DNA from: Pyrus communis
Lineage: Eukaryota; Streptophyta; Magnoliopsida; Rosales; Rosaceae
Reading direction: 5' to 3'
NCBI RefSeq assembly: GCF_963583255.1
Contig: NC_084807.1
Coordinates: 1,626,872 to 1,690,871 of the forward strand
Length of the DNA stretch: 64,000 nucleotides
Below are positions 11,826 through 23,930 of the stretch, piece after piece. The position numbers and the translations under genes were made by a program. Position 1 is the first letter of the stretch; every line of letters starts with the position of its first letter. The notes beneath the pieces are model-generated. The model had not been told where the DNA came from, searched no databases, and saw only the letters and a program-made list of their open reading frames with translations.

Positions 11826-14276
11826 TTATCTTCGTTGCAGGTTCATGAATCTGATATAAGAACTTATCATGTCCCAAAGTGAGAACCTGGATGCGAAGAA
11901 CCGCACGTTTACTGACTTTTTCGATCCATCTCTGAGAAATTCCAAGTCCTTGGCAAGGTTGTTCGGCATACCTTCAGGGGCATCAAGCAAAGGTAATGAA
12001 ACTGAACCCTGAGTCTCTAGGTTTTTGATCCACCCGCGTAACAAGTAATTCACAACCTGCAGGACAATGACAATTAGTCTTCTAAGAACACAAAACAAGA
12101 AAGGAAATCATCAAACAGGAAATCGAAAAATCCAATCGAAAGTGCTCCAACGAAAAGCTGATAGTGAATATGGTTTATGTACATTTTTCTTCGTAGAAAA
12201 ATCCAACCAATCGACTTTTGCTGAATCTCTCAGAACTTTGATGAATGACATATCTACTTATCTAACAAGAGTTACTCTTGCTGAGCAAGAAACTTACTAA
12301 CAAAATCACAAATAATATACAAGATTTACTTTCCTATTTTACTGATCTAAATACACAAACTTTTAATGTGTATCCAAATTAAAACATATATAACAGCGAT
12401 AATATATGCCAACTAAACCTGCAATAGCAAGTATTCAATGCACGAAATAGGATATTTCGGTGCTAATTAGTTAACTGCTTACCTCCGGAACTTCATCATG
12501 AGGGCAGTGACCAGCGGGACTGATCTCGTAATATGGAGCTTCAGGCACCTGTTGCTTCACCTGAAGGCCCCAAATAGGTTTCACCCATGGATCTTCTTTT
12601 CCATACATAAGACAAATTGGTATGTTGTTCATTTGACATCTACGGAAAAAAAATGTACTGGTGATTTCCTTGCACCAGAAAAACGAAAGCACATACAAAA
12701 TTGTCTTCATGCATATAAGTTATAACCCTTGTATTGTCTACCTGGCCAAAGCCTCCTTAAAGGATAATTTTCCTTGAGGAGCAAGCATAATCGAGGCCAA
12801 TGATGCAGCAGCGGCTGGATGCTCTGACGTCTCAAGTATACGGGAAAATACTTTCTCAACGTTTGTTGAATGATCTGCATAAACTTGTTTGAGTACCTCC
12901 GCAATACTCTGAGGATCACTTATTTTTTGCCAACTGAAACCAATGAAGCAAATCAAAACAGTTTTATGTACTTTACAACCTAAATCATAAAACATATCCT
13001 AAAAAATTATGCCAGCTATAAAAACTTACAGTATTTGTGTGAGCTTTCTCACACTGGCAGGTAAAGGAAATGATCCTGCCGATGGGAATATTTTTGCTAG
13101 TCTTGGAGATCTTACAGGATTAGGTAAAAATCCCCAGAAAGGAGTAGCATTCAGCAAGGTAACACCTTTCACCAAATGAGGGTTACATGCGGCAAAATAC
13201 AAAGCAACAAATCCTCCAAGCGAGTTCCCCACAATATAGACAGGTTCACCGATAACCTGCAAAGAAAAATGGTTGTGTTTATATTGCTCATGAGTAATAG
13301 TCCAGGAAGTGATGAAGAAGGCTATTTCTCATATAGTAAAAACTAAAATTAGATGTTATTTCGCTGCAAAAGAGTAGAAGTCATACAAACTCAAGCAAAG
13401 GAGCCATGTAAGATGCTCAAATTAGCATAAACAACAATGGAAAGAGAAGAAACGAAATAGACCAAGTTATCAAAAATGCTTCCAAAACTATAACAAACAG
13501 AGGTTCCATGAGCTATAGTGTACCTCTTCTATGAAGTAACGAACTTGATCCTGCCATAAGTCAATAGAGTAGACAAGCTCGCTTGCCCATGGTTCGGGTT
13601 TTTCTCCAAATCCCCACGCTAAATCTTGCCCGTCTGACGTACCTTCTTCGTTAATACGAGGGGCAGGGTCTTCAAAAGGCAATGACCTACCCTGGCCGAG
13701 GAAATCAATTGCCCATACTCTAAAATCACGCCCCAAATCTTTCAGTTGCTTCTCATAGTGAAAAGAGCCAACCCCAAAACCAGGAAGAAACAGCACCGGA
13801 GGGGATCCCAAGTTTTCACATCCGGCTTTCTCATAATGCACATTGAATTTGGGCTTCCATTCCCAAAAACAACTACTTATTGGAGCACCAAATTCGCCTT
13901 TGGATTCGTCCGGTAGACCAGGAATCGAAACCTTAGTCACGGATTCCCCCGTTTCTGAAACATTTGCATCCGCATCCGCGCCAATTACATAGCCATCCGA
14001 GCTTCCACTTGATAAAATCGGACCAACATGCTTGAAGTTTTCTCTTGTGCTCAATGGCCTAAAACCTCCCCGGTATCTTAGTTGCTTCAAGAAAGACCGA
14101 TCTAAACTGTAACACCTCAAAAGCTCGCTTCTGGGATCAAATTGAACACCACAAACTCCTTTTTTACTAACATCTGGGAGCCCGAATCGACGTAAATTTG
14201 AGCTTTTCTCTACTAATTTTCCCCTCAAATTTACAGCATCACAGCATGGTGCAGAACTGTATGAGAGTATTTCCAT
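11826..14276 (-). CDS. PPH: Pheophytinase, chloroplastic
   Basis: PPH removes the phytol chain from pheophytin a to give pheophorbide a, the committed step of chlorophyll breakdown in senescing chloroplasts. Five coding exons on the minus strand read 14276-13524, 13256-13030, 12933-12742, 12639-12483 and 12056-11826. All have GT-AG borders and consistent phases and give 519 residues. The alpha/beta-hydrolase fold is clear: PPVLFLPGFGVGSFHYEKQL, then the nucleophile elbow GNSLGG (Ser263), the acid in YGKEDPW (Asp407) and the His in GHCPHDEVPE (His435). The N-terminal ~110 residues are variable and Ser-rich, as in a transit peptide. The start at MEILSY was chosen over an upstream in-frame Met at 14309 because Arabidopsis PPH starts in a similar way. 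The last ~30 residues (after KKSVNVRFF) are less conserved than the core. Confidence 0.95.
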
Positions 14277-14600
14277 ATCCACAAAATATATTCTACAAAC
14301 ATGAACCAAATCTGATATGAGCAGAATTTCTGATCAATTTTTCAATCATTAACTTAAATTAACACCTAAAAACAGTATAAGATAAATAACTTAATAGAAA
14401 TTCTCCTTCTTTTTCTCAGTTGGGTTACCTTTGAATTCAGCAGAGAAGTGTCATAACAGTTGCGATGGTTTTCGTGGAATGCTCAGTCAGTCTTCTCCAA
14501 GTATTTAGGAGATTCTGCCAAAATCTAGAGAGAGAGAGAGAGGGAGTTGCTTAAACGCTTCTTCTTCCTTCCGAAGACAAGGAAAAAGAAACCAACTTTT
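14277..14600 (-). promoter_or_regulatory. 5' leader and promoter region of PPH
   Basis: Upstream of the PPH start is a likely 5' UTR with a possible intron. A minus-strand donor (AAAG/GTAACC) lies near 14428, and an acceptor (TTTGTAG) lies just upstream of the ATG. A (GA)n tract at about 14527-14543 is typical of plant 5' leaders. I see no clear TATA box. Inference from sequence only. Confidence 0.35.
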
Positions 14601-15176
14601 AAAATTTTGTGTTGAATAATTGTCCGTTAAACAACAAAACCCCACACCCCTCTACCGACCAAAAAACACAGAGGGAAGTTTAGTACCTTGCGATGAAATT
14701 ACTTGTACATTTGTTTTATAACCTTCTCCTAAACACGAAGCGTTCAACTAGTTAGTAACTTAATGTGAAGCTAATCATGTATTTGTGCTTGTTCCATAAC
14801 ATTTTTCCATGTTTCAAATCAAAAAATGTTTCAATATCTAATTGTGAAAAAATAATTGACAAACCAAGTGTTGTCAAATACACAATGAAATGTTGACAAC
14901 AATAATCGAATAGCTCAATGATTTATGATTAAGACTATTTTTCTTAAGTGATTTTGAATGAAGATCTAAAACAAAGAACGGTCAAATTATGGAAATAAAT
15001 ATTATAGACTGCTCACAAACGCATAATTAACTTTATATTAAATTGTTAACTGATTAACGTTTGAGTGTTTTTATCTTCTTAGTAAACTAGTTAGCGGTTC
15101 AACAAAGAAAAACGAGATTGGATTTTACAAAAATGGTTTGGGTAGAAAAAAGTAGAAAGAAAAATACAAAGAAAAG
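14601..15176. other. Intergenic AT-rich DNA, nothing recognised
   Basis: No open frame, repeat boundary or splice structure is visible between the PPH upstream region and the Mutator-type MITE. Confidence 0.5.
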
Positions 15177-15185
15177 AATAAGAAA

Positions 15186-15690
15186 GAGTAAATTGTAGCA
15201 ATGGTTACTTAACTTTAACTTAATTGGAGTAATGGTCCTTCAACTAAAAATCTATTGCTATTGGTCTCTTAACTCATCAAAATGTGCAGCTATGGTCCCT
15301 CAACTAAAATCTCATTACAATTGGTTCCTCAACTTTAATCCAATTGGAAAAATAGTCCCTTAACTATAACTCAATTCGAGTAATGGTCCCTCAACTTTAA
15401 CCCAATTCAAGCAATGGTCTCTCAATTTTAACCCAATTGTAGCAATGATCTTTCTAACATAACTCGTTTCAACAAAATTCTGATGAAGTTGATGAAAATG
15501 ACCATAGCTGCACGTTTTGATGAGTTGAGGGATCTCGACCTCAGTTGTAGCAATAGTCCTTTCAACATAACTTATTTTGACAAAATTTTGACGAAGTTGA
15601 TGAAAGGGACCACAGTTACACATTTTGATGAGTTGAGGGACCATTGTTCAAATTTGATTAAAATTGAGAAATCATTGCTACAATTTACTC
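15186..15690. mobile_element. Mutator-type MITE with long terminal inverted repeats
   Basis: The left end (GAGTAAATTGTAGCAATGG) is mirrored at the right end (CATTGCTACAATTTACTC), and similarity between the arms continues for about 50 bases. The near-identical 9-mers AATAAGAAA (15177-15185) and AATAAAAAA (15691-15699) flank it, fitting the 9-bp duplications of Mutator-like elements; A-rich flanks weaken this. The interior repeats the motif 'tggtccctcaactttaa' several times in both orientations. There is no transposase. Confidence 0.65.
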
Positions 15691-15699
15691 AATAAAAAA

Positions 15700-16304
15700 A
15701 AACTGTGAAAAGGACAAGTGTAGAGAAGACAGTAACATCAATATCATTGGTTCAACCAGATTCTTCAAAAGCTATGTTCCTCTGCAACTGAAATAGATTC
15801 CAATACCTACAATCGGATTCCAAGCGCCAATCAATCACGTTTCAGTGGGTCCAATCGCTTTGCACAATCCAAGGGCAATATATCATAGGCTGCCGGTTCG
15901 GGTACAGAGCTAGCACGTATTGTGGGTCGCAGCAGAGTGCGCCTAAGCGAGCTATTTCTTTACGCAAATGGATGTATTATTTCCACTTCTTTGTATTGCT
16001 TGACACGTTAAACGCACCGCTAAGTTTGAAAAAGACCGATTTGTTGATTTCTCACTCGAATCGAACTTGTGAAGTGTGATAATTTCCTTCTAAATTAATT
16101 TTAGTCCATTACCTCTAGATTTTCATAATTAGTCAAAATCATTCATGCAGTTAGATTTTTTTCATTTTTATATAATATTTTATTCATTTTGATCTTATGA
16201 TATTCATGTAAAAAAATTATAAGCACAAAAACGTCATTTTATACGCAAATTAGCTATTATCTCCATTCATTTACTTTGACTAACTCAACTCAACTTGCCA
16301 CAAC
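15700..16304. other. Non-coding stretch, nothing recognised
   Basis: Unannotated DNA of mixed composition. No long open frame or repeat boundary could be assigned. Confidence 0.4.
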
Positions 16305-16348
16305 TGACACACCCTGATCTAAATCAGGACATGACTGGCTCGGACCAA
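16305..16348 (-). mobile_element. Truncated end of the solo-LTR family
   Basis: The sequence starting TGACACACCCTGATCTAAAT matches the reverse complement of the right end of the solo LTR at 39749-41860 (TGACACACCCCGATCAAGAT) over about 34 bases with a few mismatches. The rest of the LTR is not apparent here. This appears to be a relic in opposite orientation. Confidence 0.45.
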
Positions 16349-18349
16349 GATGTGACAACAACAACCTCCTTTGACGCAACACATGACACATGATATCTCC
16401 TGATTTCTTGGGATTGTTTTCTGTTTCATCAATATTTCCTATATCATTAAAACATTCCTTTTATGTATTCATTGTATCATAATTATACTTCTAAATGAAG
16501 CAATGTACTCTATATAATTCAATGATAATTCACCTTCTGGATTATCGAGGGATTGAGCCAGTTTAGCTTCTCTTACCTTTGCTATATTTCCTGCAATTGC
16601 TGCTGTGCATTATCTTTTAACACAAGCTAACGAAGACACAAACGTAAACCCTAAAAAAACAATATTCTCGAATCCACCAGAATTAGGAGAAAACCAAAAG
16701 GTTTATTTGACTAATTCTTGAATCCACATTACAATAAATGCCAAAAGGCTCCACCCTGGAAAGTTCATGGGTATTTGAGGAAGTGAAATGACATAAATCA
16801 AACGGAGAACCAGAAGTTTGATCTTATTACAAACATTAAACGTTGTTTCGGAGGCTGAAAACCATCATTTTTTGCGTTAAACATGTTGAGGTCATGGTAA
16901 CCATGAGTCTTGTTCTTCTTGCAATTCTCTTTAAAACAACGTATTACATGCCCAATTTTGATTCCAGAAGATTTCTTATTGCATTTTCTGTAGTCATCAA
17001 TTGAATCCAATATTTCCCAGCTTTATTTCTTCTTTTTTAAAATTTGAAACATTTTATTTCTCTATCTTCCTTTGTTGGAATTGACTTATATCTTGTTCTA
17101 CATTAGACTCCTCTACTTGAAAGAAACTCAACCTCGAATTTATCTTTAAATTGACTCTGACACTAGAAATCACGAAGCTAGATAAGCACATATAATCTTT
17201 AACATGAGGAGCTAAAATTTCTTCAAACATGGATGGTATAACCATGTATTCGATTCCATAAATAACATTTGAATATGTAGTTGACTCATCTTGTTGTCCG
17301 GGTTCACATGCTTGGTAGTTCCTCGTGTTTGATAATGGCTTATCTTCAATCGCGACATCACTTGGTATTGGGGACTCGATTCATGTGCTTGGTAGTTCAT
17401 CATGTTTGATAATGGCTAGGTAAATCCATGTGCAAGGTTTAATGTCTAGTCGGATGACCATTATAATAGTTAGACATAAAATATTGCATATGGATTTCGA
17501 CATGTTTTGGCATGAAAACCATTCATAATGCAGGTACAAGGCCACAAGGCTAAATCAGAGGTATTGATAACTCAAAGGTATTCATAGTTAATGTTTAGTT
17601 ATTTATATGACAATCATTCAACTGTAATAGACTGCTCGAACAAAGTATAATCGTAAGTTAGCAAGTCAACACTAAACTATAATAATGTTTTCCTATTTTG
17701 AATTGGAATTCTAATTAAACACACACTCTATACGAAGAGAGAGAGAGCTTACTTAAGCTTGGAGAATTGCTTACTTGAATATGTACACTTGCTTTTTATT
17801 AATATAATATGGATTACAAAAATATGGAAGGTTACAGAGATGAAAGTTTACAAAGTATTGAAGAAAGCTTTGAATACTTGCTCAGTGTGAATGAAGGAAA
17901 GCCTTCGTTTATACAGATACGAGACTGCAAGATTACAAATAACTTTTCAAATAGTTACAAGAGTACAATTATTTACAGAGATTTTTTTTTTCAAAAAAAA
18001 ATTAACGAAAAAAATTTAAAAACTTTAAATTTTAACAAAAAAGAACAAAAATATGTTATAAATAAATAGTATAGCATTTCGTTAAAACTTTATTTTTCTT
18101 CCATGATTGTCACTATTTCTTCTTGAAGTATTCAGACTGTTTCTGCATGATGAGTTTTTAATTAATTTTTCCCGAAAATTTTGAAAAATGAAAAGCTGAC
18201 CTGGTGAGTTAGGGAGAGAAGAGACCCATTCTTCTTCTTCGTGAAGACCATAAGCAGGAAAGAGACGAAGTCTCTGTTCTCCTCTCCTCCTCCAATATCT
18301 TATTTTCTTTGTAATTCTCAAAATACAAGCCCAAATTTGATGCCGTTTT
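16349..18349. other. Non-coding or decayed transposon DNA with a short tandem duplication
   Basis: Minus-strand frames at 16798-17403 have a vaguely retrotransposon-like look (SRLSFFQVEESNVEQD), but no diagnostic domain is visible. A ~77-bp unit containing CTTGGTAGTT and GTTTGATAATGGCT occurs twice, at about 17305-17340 and 17382-17417. The plus-strand frame at 17809-18069 is low-complexity. No gene is supported. Confidence 0.4.
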
Positions 18350-19424
18350 CAACCACGAGATCCACGAAACGAGCTCTACATATGAAGGTACTCATTTTTT
18401 TTTTTTAGTCCGGTTTCGAAATATTCCCAATTCAGAGTTTTAATGTAATTGAGATTAAATTTTGTAACTTGAAGTGTTGATTGAGTTGCTTATGAGCTCG
18501 GGAAGCTAATTTGACGAAATGGGGACTCGATTGATACTTTTGGGTAAGTTTCAAATCCGTTATGTACAATTCCAATGAGGAATTGTTCTTATAGTTGGAG
18601 ATTTTTACCAATTGAGATAAAAATTCGAAATTAATTTTTTGTTAGTTACTTGATAGTGGATTTGGAATTTATGTAATGGGTAGTTTTTTGCATGAAGAAC
18701 AAGTAAAAAATCTGGAAAAAAAATGTCCCTGCTGCTGCTGCTGTACTGTTTTCTGCAGTGCAGAGAGGCATTTTGTAAATTTGAATGTACTTTTTCGGCA
18801 GTTTGATGATTTTCTAAAAATAGAGGGGTCCAACTGTAGTTATTGGGCAACATGCTTGCTATACAGCAAGAGACCATGAACATGCTTACTCGAGGGTACC
18901 TGGGAAATTGGGAATACAATGTTACGGCGATTGAGCGTTGTATTTTTGGGATCGTCGAGGCATGTGAATCTGTCACATGCCGGGCTTTTGGGGCGTGATG
19001 ACGAGCATTGCTCTCTTCTCTGTTATTTACTTTGCCACATCCTTGGTTATTCTAATGTTGTCCAAATAGCTCAAGAAAGTTTACCCCAGTAATGAATACA
19101 CCACCACTTGTCTTCAACCAACATTTTTCTTCTGAAATATTGAAGTGCAATAATTTTTTCTCCTTTCTGGCAGATTAATCAAGTACATATTATGCCTTTT
19201 TTCAAAATAAAAATGAAAAATCTCGGGCTTGGTTGACGAAATTGTCGGAATTAAAGGTTAAATTGCTAGTTAGGTTAAACAATATATTGCATATACTACA
19301 ATTCTACAAAGCAACAAGTTGACAGCTTTCTTTCTCTATACATAAATGTCTTTCTATATCTCGTTTGACTTACTCCCCTTCCCTCTTTCTATCTCTCATT
19401 TCCTCAGAAACATAAACTGCAACC
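18350..19424 (+). promoter_or_regulatory. Upstream region of the NLR gene
   Basis: A TATA-like stretch (CTATACATAAATG) lies about 90 bases before the NLR start codon. It is followed by a pyrimidine-rich leader (CCCTTCCCTCTTTCTATCTC). A strict W-box, TTGACT, at 19365-19370 and TTGAC cores near 19231 and 19318 could bind WRKY factors, which often control resistance genes. The rest (18350-19200) shows no gene. Inference only. Confidence 0.4.
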
Positions 19425-22400
19425 ATGCCTTTGAGAAGAGCCTTTGAATCTGCTTCTGTAAGCCTGCTGCTTAACAAGTTGGCCAATCAAGATGTAATTG
19501 ATTTTTTCCTCAAGTGGAAACTGGACGGCTCGCTCTTAACAAAGCTCAAGACAAACCTGCACATAATTCGTGCAGTTCTCAATCATGCTGAGGAGAAGCA
19601 AGTCAAAGACTTAGATGTCAAAGCTTGGATTGAAGAAGTCAGGGTTGCGGCCTATGATGCTGAGGACATTGTGGATGAGCTTGCTAACGATTCACTTGAA
19701 TCGCAATACAATAATAAGGCATTGAACTATGTCTGTGACTCTTTGAATGCAAATGAAACAGTCAAGGAAAGCCTGGACTTTAAGATGAAAGACGTTGGTA
19801 ATGCTCTGAATCCGTTTAAGGAACGTGTAGAGCCAAAGCTGAAAAAGATCATAGAAAGATTAGATGAAATTGCAAAGCAAAAAGATATTCTTCGTTTGAG
19901 AGAAGATGCTGGAGGGATGTCGTCTGGGATTGATAGATTGCCGACAACTCCAATGGTTAATGAATCTCATGTTTATGGCAGAGAGTTTGATAAGGAGGAA
20001 ATAGTCAAGTTGCTGGATTTGGGCAAGGAAAATGATGATGGGATTTCCATAGTTCCAATTGTAGGCATGGGAGGCATGGGAAAGACAACACTAGCTCAAA
20101 TTGTGTATAATGATGAGGTCGTGGGTCGGCATTTTAACTTGAAAGCTTGGACCTGTGTGTCTGATGTATTTGATGTCTGCAGGATAATAAAAACACTTGT
20201 TGAGTCGGTGACCAAGAGTACTTCAAGCACAAACAATCTGGAATTACTTCAAGAAAATCTCAAAAGATTGTTGGACAAGAAGAAATTTTTGGTCGTTTTG
20301 GATGATGTCTGGAATGATAATTATCAAAGTTGGGATGAATTAAGAATACCTTTCATGGTTGGCGCTCCCGGGAGTAGAATTATAATAACAACACGCTCTA
20401 AAAAAGTTGCATCAACTGTGGGCACTGTTGTACCTTACAATTTGAAGGCATTGTCGGAAAATGATTGCCAGTCATTATTTGAACAAATTGTGTTTGATAA
20501 CAGAAGTTTAGATGCCTGGGGAAACTTCAAAGTGATTGGCAAGAAAATCGTAGAGAAGTGTAAAGGGTTGCCTTTGGCTGTGAAGGCACTTGGGGGTCTT
20601 CTGCGCGCTGAACCTGAAATGGATGAGAATTTCTGGAATGATATCTTGAAAAGCAAGATGTGGGAACTTCCAGACAACAACATTCTACCAGCTCTAAGGT
20701 TAAGCTACCATCACCTCCCAGGGAATTTGAAGCGATGCTTTGCTTATTGCTCAATGTTTCCTAAGGACTATGAATATGAGATAGAGATGTTAGTCATGCT
20801 ATGGATGGCCGAGGGTTTTGTGGAGCCAGATGGAAATAAAAGAATAGAAGATGTAGCTGGGAGATATGTTTCGGAATTACTATCAAGGTCCTTCATCCAA
20901 CATTACCTCAATGACGCGAAACGATTTGTGATGCATGACCTCATCCATGATCTAGCGCAATCTGTTTCTGGAAAAACATTTTTCAGGTTGGAGGAAAATG
21001 CAGAGACTAATAGTGAGCTGCCCACAAAAACTCGTCACTTGTCATACATTCGCAAACCTGAAGATGTTTTTCAGAAATTTGAGCCATTCAGCGAAGTTGA
21101 GTGTTTGCGAACATTTCTACCATTACATCCGATGCATGGGTTCAGTCTCAGCAGCATAACCGACAAGGTTCCTCGTGATATGATGCCAAAAATGAGATTC
21201 TTGCGGGTGTTGTCCTTTAGTGGTTATCTCATAACTAAGTTGCCAGATTCAATTGGCAATTTGAAAAGTCTTCGTTACCTTAATCTGTCTCATTGTGAAT
21301 TAGAAGAGCTACCTGAGTCAACAAGCAGCCTATACAATCTGCAGACGTTGATATTGTTCAGATGTGTATCCCTCACCACACTGCCTACAGATATGGGAAA
21401 CCTTAAGAATTTACGGCATCTCAACCTTATTGGAACTAACCTGAAAAGTATGCCTCTGGGAATGGGAAGATTGACTAACCTTCAAATGCTGTCAGATTTT
21501 GTTGTGGGGAAAGCCACCGGATCAGGGATAGCTGCGTTCAAGGATTTGTCACATCTTCGAGGTTCCCTTTCCATTTCTGGTTTGCATGAGGTGGGCAGTG
21601 TTCGAGATGCAATTCAGGCCAAATTGGAGGCAAAAAATTATCTTGATGAGCTAGTTCTGGATTGGAGCAGCAATGGTAATAGTTCACGAACTGAAAAAAT
21701 TGAGACGGATGTACTCGATGCATTACAGCCTCATGAAAACCTGAAGAAACTCACCATCAAGTACTATGGTGGTACCGAATTTCCAAGTTGGATGAGTGAT
21801 CCTATGTTCAGTAACATGGTATATCTGCATCTTTACGGTTGCACAAAGTGCACATCCTTACCATCCCTTGGCCAACTACCTTCTCTTAAAGACCTTGTAA
21901 TTGAAGGAATGGATGGAATAAATCATGTTGGACTTGAATTTTTTGGGGATGGTGATGATTCTCGAATTCCATTTCCGTCGTTGGAGACTTTGAGATTTAA
22001 GAACATGAAAGAGTGGGAGGAATGGTCATCTATAGAGGATGGAAGGCTCGATGGATTTCCTGGCCTTTGTGAGCTTTCCATATTCAGATGTCCGAAGTTA
22101 AGAAAGTTCTCCCATGGATTTTCCTCCCTGAAAAAGTTGCACGTCAAGAACTGTGCAGCTTTAACTACTTTTTCTCGTCTTTCTGAACTTGGAAACTTGG
22201 AACCTGCAGAATTCCCAAGCCTTCAACAGCTTGTTCTCGTAGATTGTGGTGAGCTTGATGAACTTCCTGTTACTATCCCTTCATTGGAATATCTAGAGAT
22301 AGATGGTTGTAAAAATTTGGCTGCACTTCCAAGGCTAATGGGCCTTTTTACTTTGTCCGTGTTAGATTCTAGTGTTGAACTACTTGGATGCATGATGGAA

Positions 22401-23756
22401 CTAAGCTCACTAACCTCTCTGCACTTGAATAATGTTTCACATGTCAAGTCTCTGCCTGAGGGCTTGGTGCAACATATCGCAAAACTTGAAGAGTTGAGTA
22501 TTGATAGCTTTCTCGAACTTGAATTCTTGTCAAATAAGAGATTGGGACTGGCAGGTCTTGCATCCCTTGGACGCTTGACCATCTCCAATTGTCCTAATTT
22601 CATTGCCTTACCAGATGAAGCGAATAAGCTCCCACCTGTGCTTAAATATTTGAGTTTGAAACATTCTCCAAGCCTGGCGAAGTTTCCACATGAGCTCTAC
22701 AAACTGAAGTGTCTTACAGAGTTGAGAATTGAATGGTGTCCAAAGCTCGAATCATTTCCACATACAGGGTTGCCATCCATGCTTAAGCGTCTTGTAATCA
22801 GTGATTGTGGTGGTTTTAAGAGCCTTCAGAAGGAGGTGATGAGCAACAACAATAGCCTTGAGTACTTGGAGATACGTAAATGTTCTTCTTTGACATCATT
22901 TCTTGAGGAAGGAAACTTGCCTCCCACCCTCAAACACGTAAAAATTTGCTATTGCAAAAGTCTGCAATCATTGCCGGAGGGTTTGATGTGCAAAGACAAC
23001 ATGATGCTTCAGTTTTTGGAGATAGACAACTGCCCCTCTCTCATGTCATTCCCAAGCGGTGAGCTACCCACAACACTTGAGCGCCTTGAGATCAGCGATT
23101 GCTCTAAACTCCGGACCTTGCCATCCAGCCTTCTCAACCTCCTGAATCTGGAAATCTTGCAAGTAACTGGATGCCCCTTTCTTGAGAGTTTTCCGAAAGG
23201 CGGGTTGCCAACAAACATAAAATCAGTTATAATTTCTGAATGCGAGGAGCTCAAGTCCCTACCGGAGTTCATTTACAAACTTAAACGTTTGCAAAAACTT
23301 GAGATATCTGGTTGCTCTAATCTCATCTCCTTGCCAAAGCAAGGTCTGCCCACCAGCATAAGATTACTTACAGTTACCGATTGTGAAAAGCTCAATCCCG
23401 TAGATGAATGGAGGCTTCACAAACTCCACTCTCTTCATGATCTCACTGTCGGTGGATTTCCTGGCCTCGTGTCCTTCTCAAGCGAGTTCCTTCTTCCCCA
23501 CACTATAACATCCCTCATCATCCAAAGACTCCCAGATCTTGGATCCATATCGGAGGTGCTTGAAAATCTCTCATCTCTTCACAAATTGGTCATCAGGGAG
23601 TGTGATAAGCTCCAATATTTGCCAACGAAGGGGCTGCCAGCAACGCTTTGTCACCTATCAATTCATCGCTGCCCTCTTCTGCTGCATCGGTGTGAACGAG
23701 ACAAAGGAGAGGATTGGTCCAAGATTGAAAACATCCCCTATGTGCATATGAGTTAA
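19425..23756 (+). CDS. CC-NB-ARC-LRR disease resistance protein (RPP13-like 1 type)
   Basis: This intracellular immune receptor is 1443 residues long with one uninterrupted coding exon. The Rx-type coiled coil (about 1-150) carries the EDVID-class motif EDIVDEL (80-86). NB-ARC motifs are all present: P-loop GMGGMGKTT (214-222), kinase-2 LDDVW (292-296, the Trp typical of CNLs), RNBS-B GSRIIITTR, GLPLA (381-385), RNBS-D CFAYCSMFP (from 438) and MHD (503-505, VMHDLIHDLAQ). About 850 residues of irregular leucine-rich repeats follow, many of the form 'LPTTLERLEISDCSKLRTLP', ending GEDWSKIENIPYVHMS. No integrated extra domain is visible. Intact motifs and an open frame argue for a functional gene. 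The ATG was chosen because it sits just after a leader and before the FF-KW coiled-coil start. The pathogen recognised is unknown. Confidence 0.96.
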   Translation: MPLRRAFESASVSLLLNKLANQDVIDFFLKWKLDGSLLTKLKTNLHIIRAVLNHAEEKQVKDLDVKAWIEEVRVAAYDAEDIVDELANDSLESQYNNKALNYVCDSLNANETVKESLDFKMKDVGNALNPFKERVEPKLKKIIERLDEIAKQKDILRLREDAGGMSSGIDRLPTTPMVNESHVYGREFDKEEIVKLLDLGKENDDGISIVPIVGMGGMGKTTLAQIVYNDEVVGRHFNLKAWTCVSDVFDVCRIIKTLVESVTKSTSSTNNLELLQENLKRLLDKKKFLVVLDDVWNDNYQSWDELRIPFMVGAPGSRIIITTRSKKVASTVGTVVPYNLKALSENDCQSLFEQIVFDNRSLDAWGNFKVIGKKIVEKCKGLPLAVKALGGLLRAEPEMDENFWNDILKSKMWELPDNNILPALRLSYHHLPGNLKRCFAYCSMFPKDYEYEIEMLVMLWMAEGFVEPDGNKRIEDVAGRYVSELLSRSFIQHYLNDAKRFVMHDLIHDLAQSVSGKTFFRLEENAETNSELPTKTRHLSYIRKPEDVFQKFEPFSEVECLRTFLPLHPMHGFSLSSITDKVPRDMMPKMRFLRVLSFSGYLITKLPDSIGNLKSLRYLNLSHCELEELPESTSSLYNLQTLILFRCVSLTTLPTDMGNLKNLRHLNLIGTNLKSMPLGMGRLTNLQMLSDFVVGKATGSGIAAFKDLSHLRGSLSISGLHEVGSVRDAIQAKLEAKNYLDELVLDWSSNGNSSRTEKIETDVLDALQPHENLKKLTIKYYGGTEFPSWMSDPMFSNMVYLHLYGCTKCTSLPSLGQLPSLKDLVIEGMDGINHVGLEFFGDGDDSRIPFPSLETLRFKNMKEWEEWSSIEDGRLDGFPGLCELSIFRCPKLRKFSHGFSSLKKLHVKNCAALTTFSRLSELGNLEPAEFPSLQQLVLVDCGELDELPVTIPSLEYLEIDGCKNLAALPRLMGLFTLSVLDSSVELLGCMMELSSLTSLHLNNVSHVKSLPEGLVQHIAKLEELSIDSFLELEFLSNKRLGLAGLASLGRLTISNCPNFIALPDEANKLPPVLKYLSLKHSPSLAKFPHELYKLKCLTELRIEWCPKLESFPHTGLPSMLKRLVISDCGGFKSLQKEVMSNNNSLEYLEIRKCSSLTSFLEEGNLPPTLKHVKICYCKSLQSLPEGLMCKDNMMLQFLEIDNCPSLMSFPSGELPTTLERLEISDCSKLRTLPSSLLNLLNLEILQVTGCPFLESFPKGGLPTNIKSVIISECEELKSLPEFIYKLKRLQKLEISGCSNLISLPKQGLPTSIRLLTVTDCEKLNPVDEWRLHKLHSLHDLTVGGFPGLVSFSSEFLLPHTITSLIIQRLPDLGSISEVLENLSSLHKLVIRECDKLQYLPTKGLPATLCHLSIHRCPLLLHRCERDKGEDWSKIENIPYVHMS

Positions 23757-23794
23757 TGGCATGAAGATAATGAGAAACAGAGGAGTTTTCTCAG

Positions 23795-23930
23795 GTATGC
23801 TTCTCATTTCCCTACAAATTTACGTTCATATTTTAGCACTATTTGCACGTCTTTTGTTTTGAATCAAAACCCTTTATTCTCCATGAAGTTACAAGTTCGT
23901 CTAACCACGCCGCTTTGTAAAAAATTGCAG
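23795..23930 (+). other. Probable 3'-UTR intron of the NLR gene
   Basis: Thirty-eight bases after the stop codon the sequence reads TTTTCTCAG/GTATGC. A matching acceptor, AAAATTGCAG/CAGC, ends at 23930, giving an intron of 136 bases. Introns just after the stop are common in this kind of plant NLR gene. Inference from splice signals. Confidence 0.45.

Noticed and set aside
16798..17403. Minus-strand frames as a small gene or polyprotein end
   Set aside because: There is only a vague resemblance, several stops and no recognisable retroviral domain.
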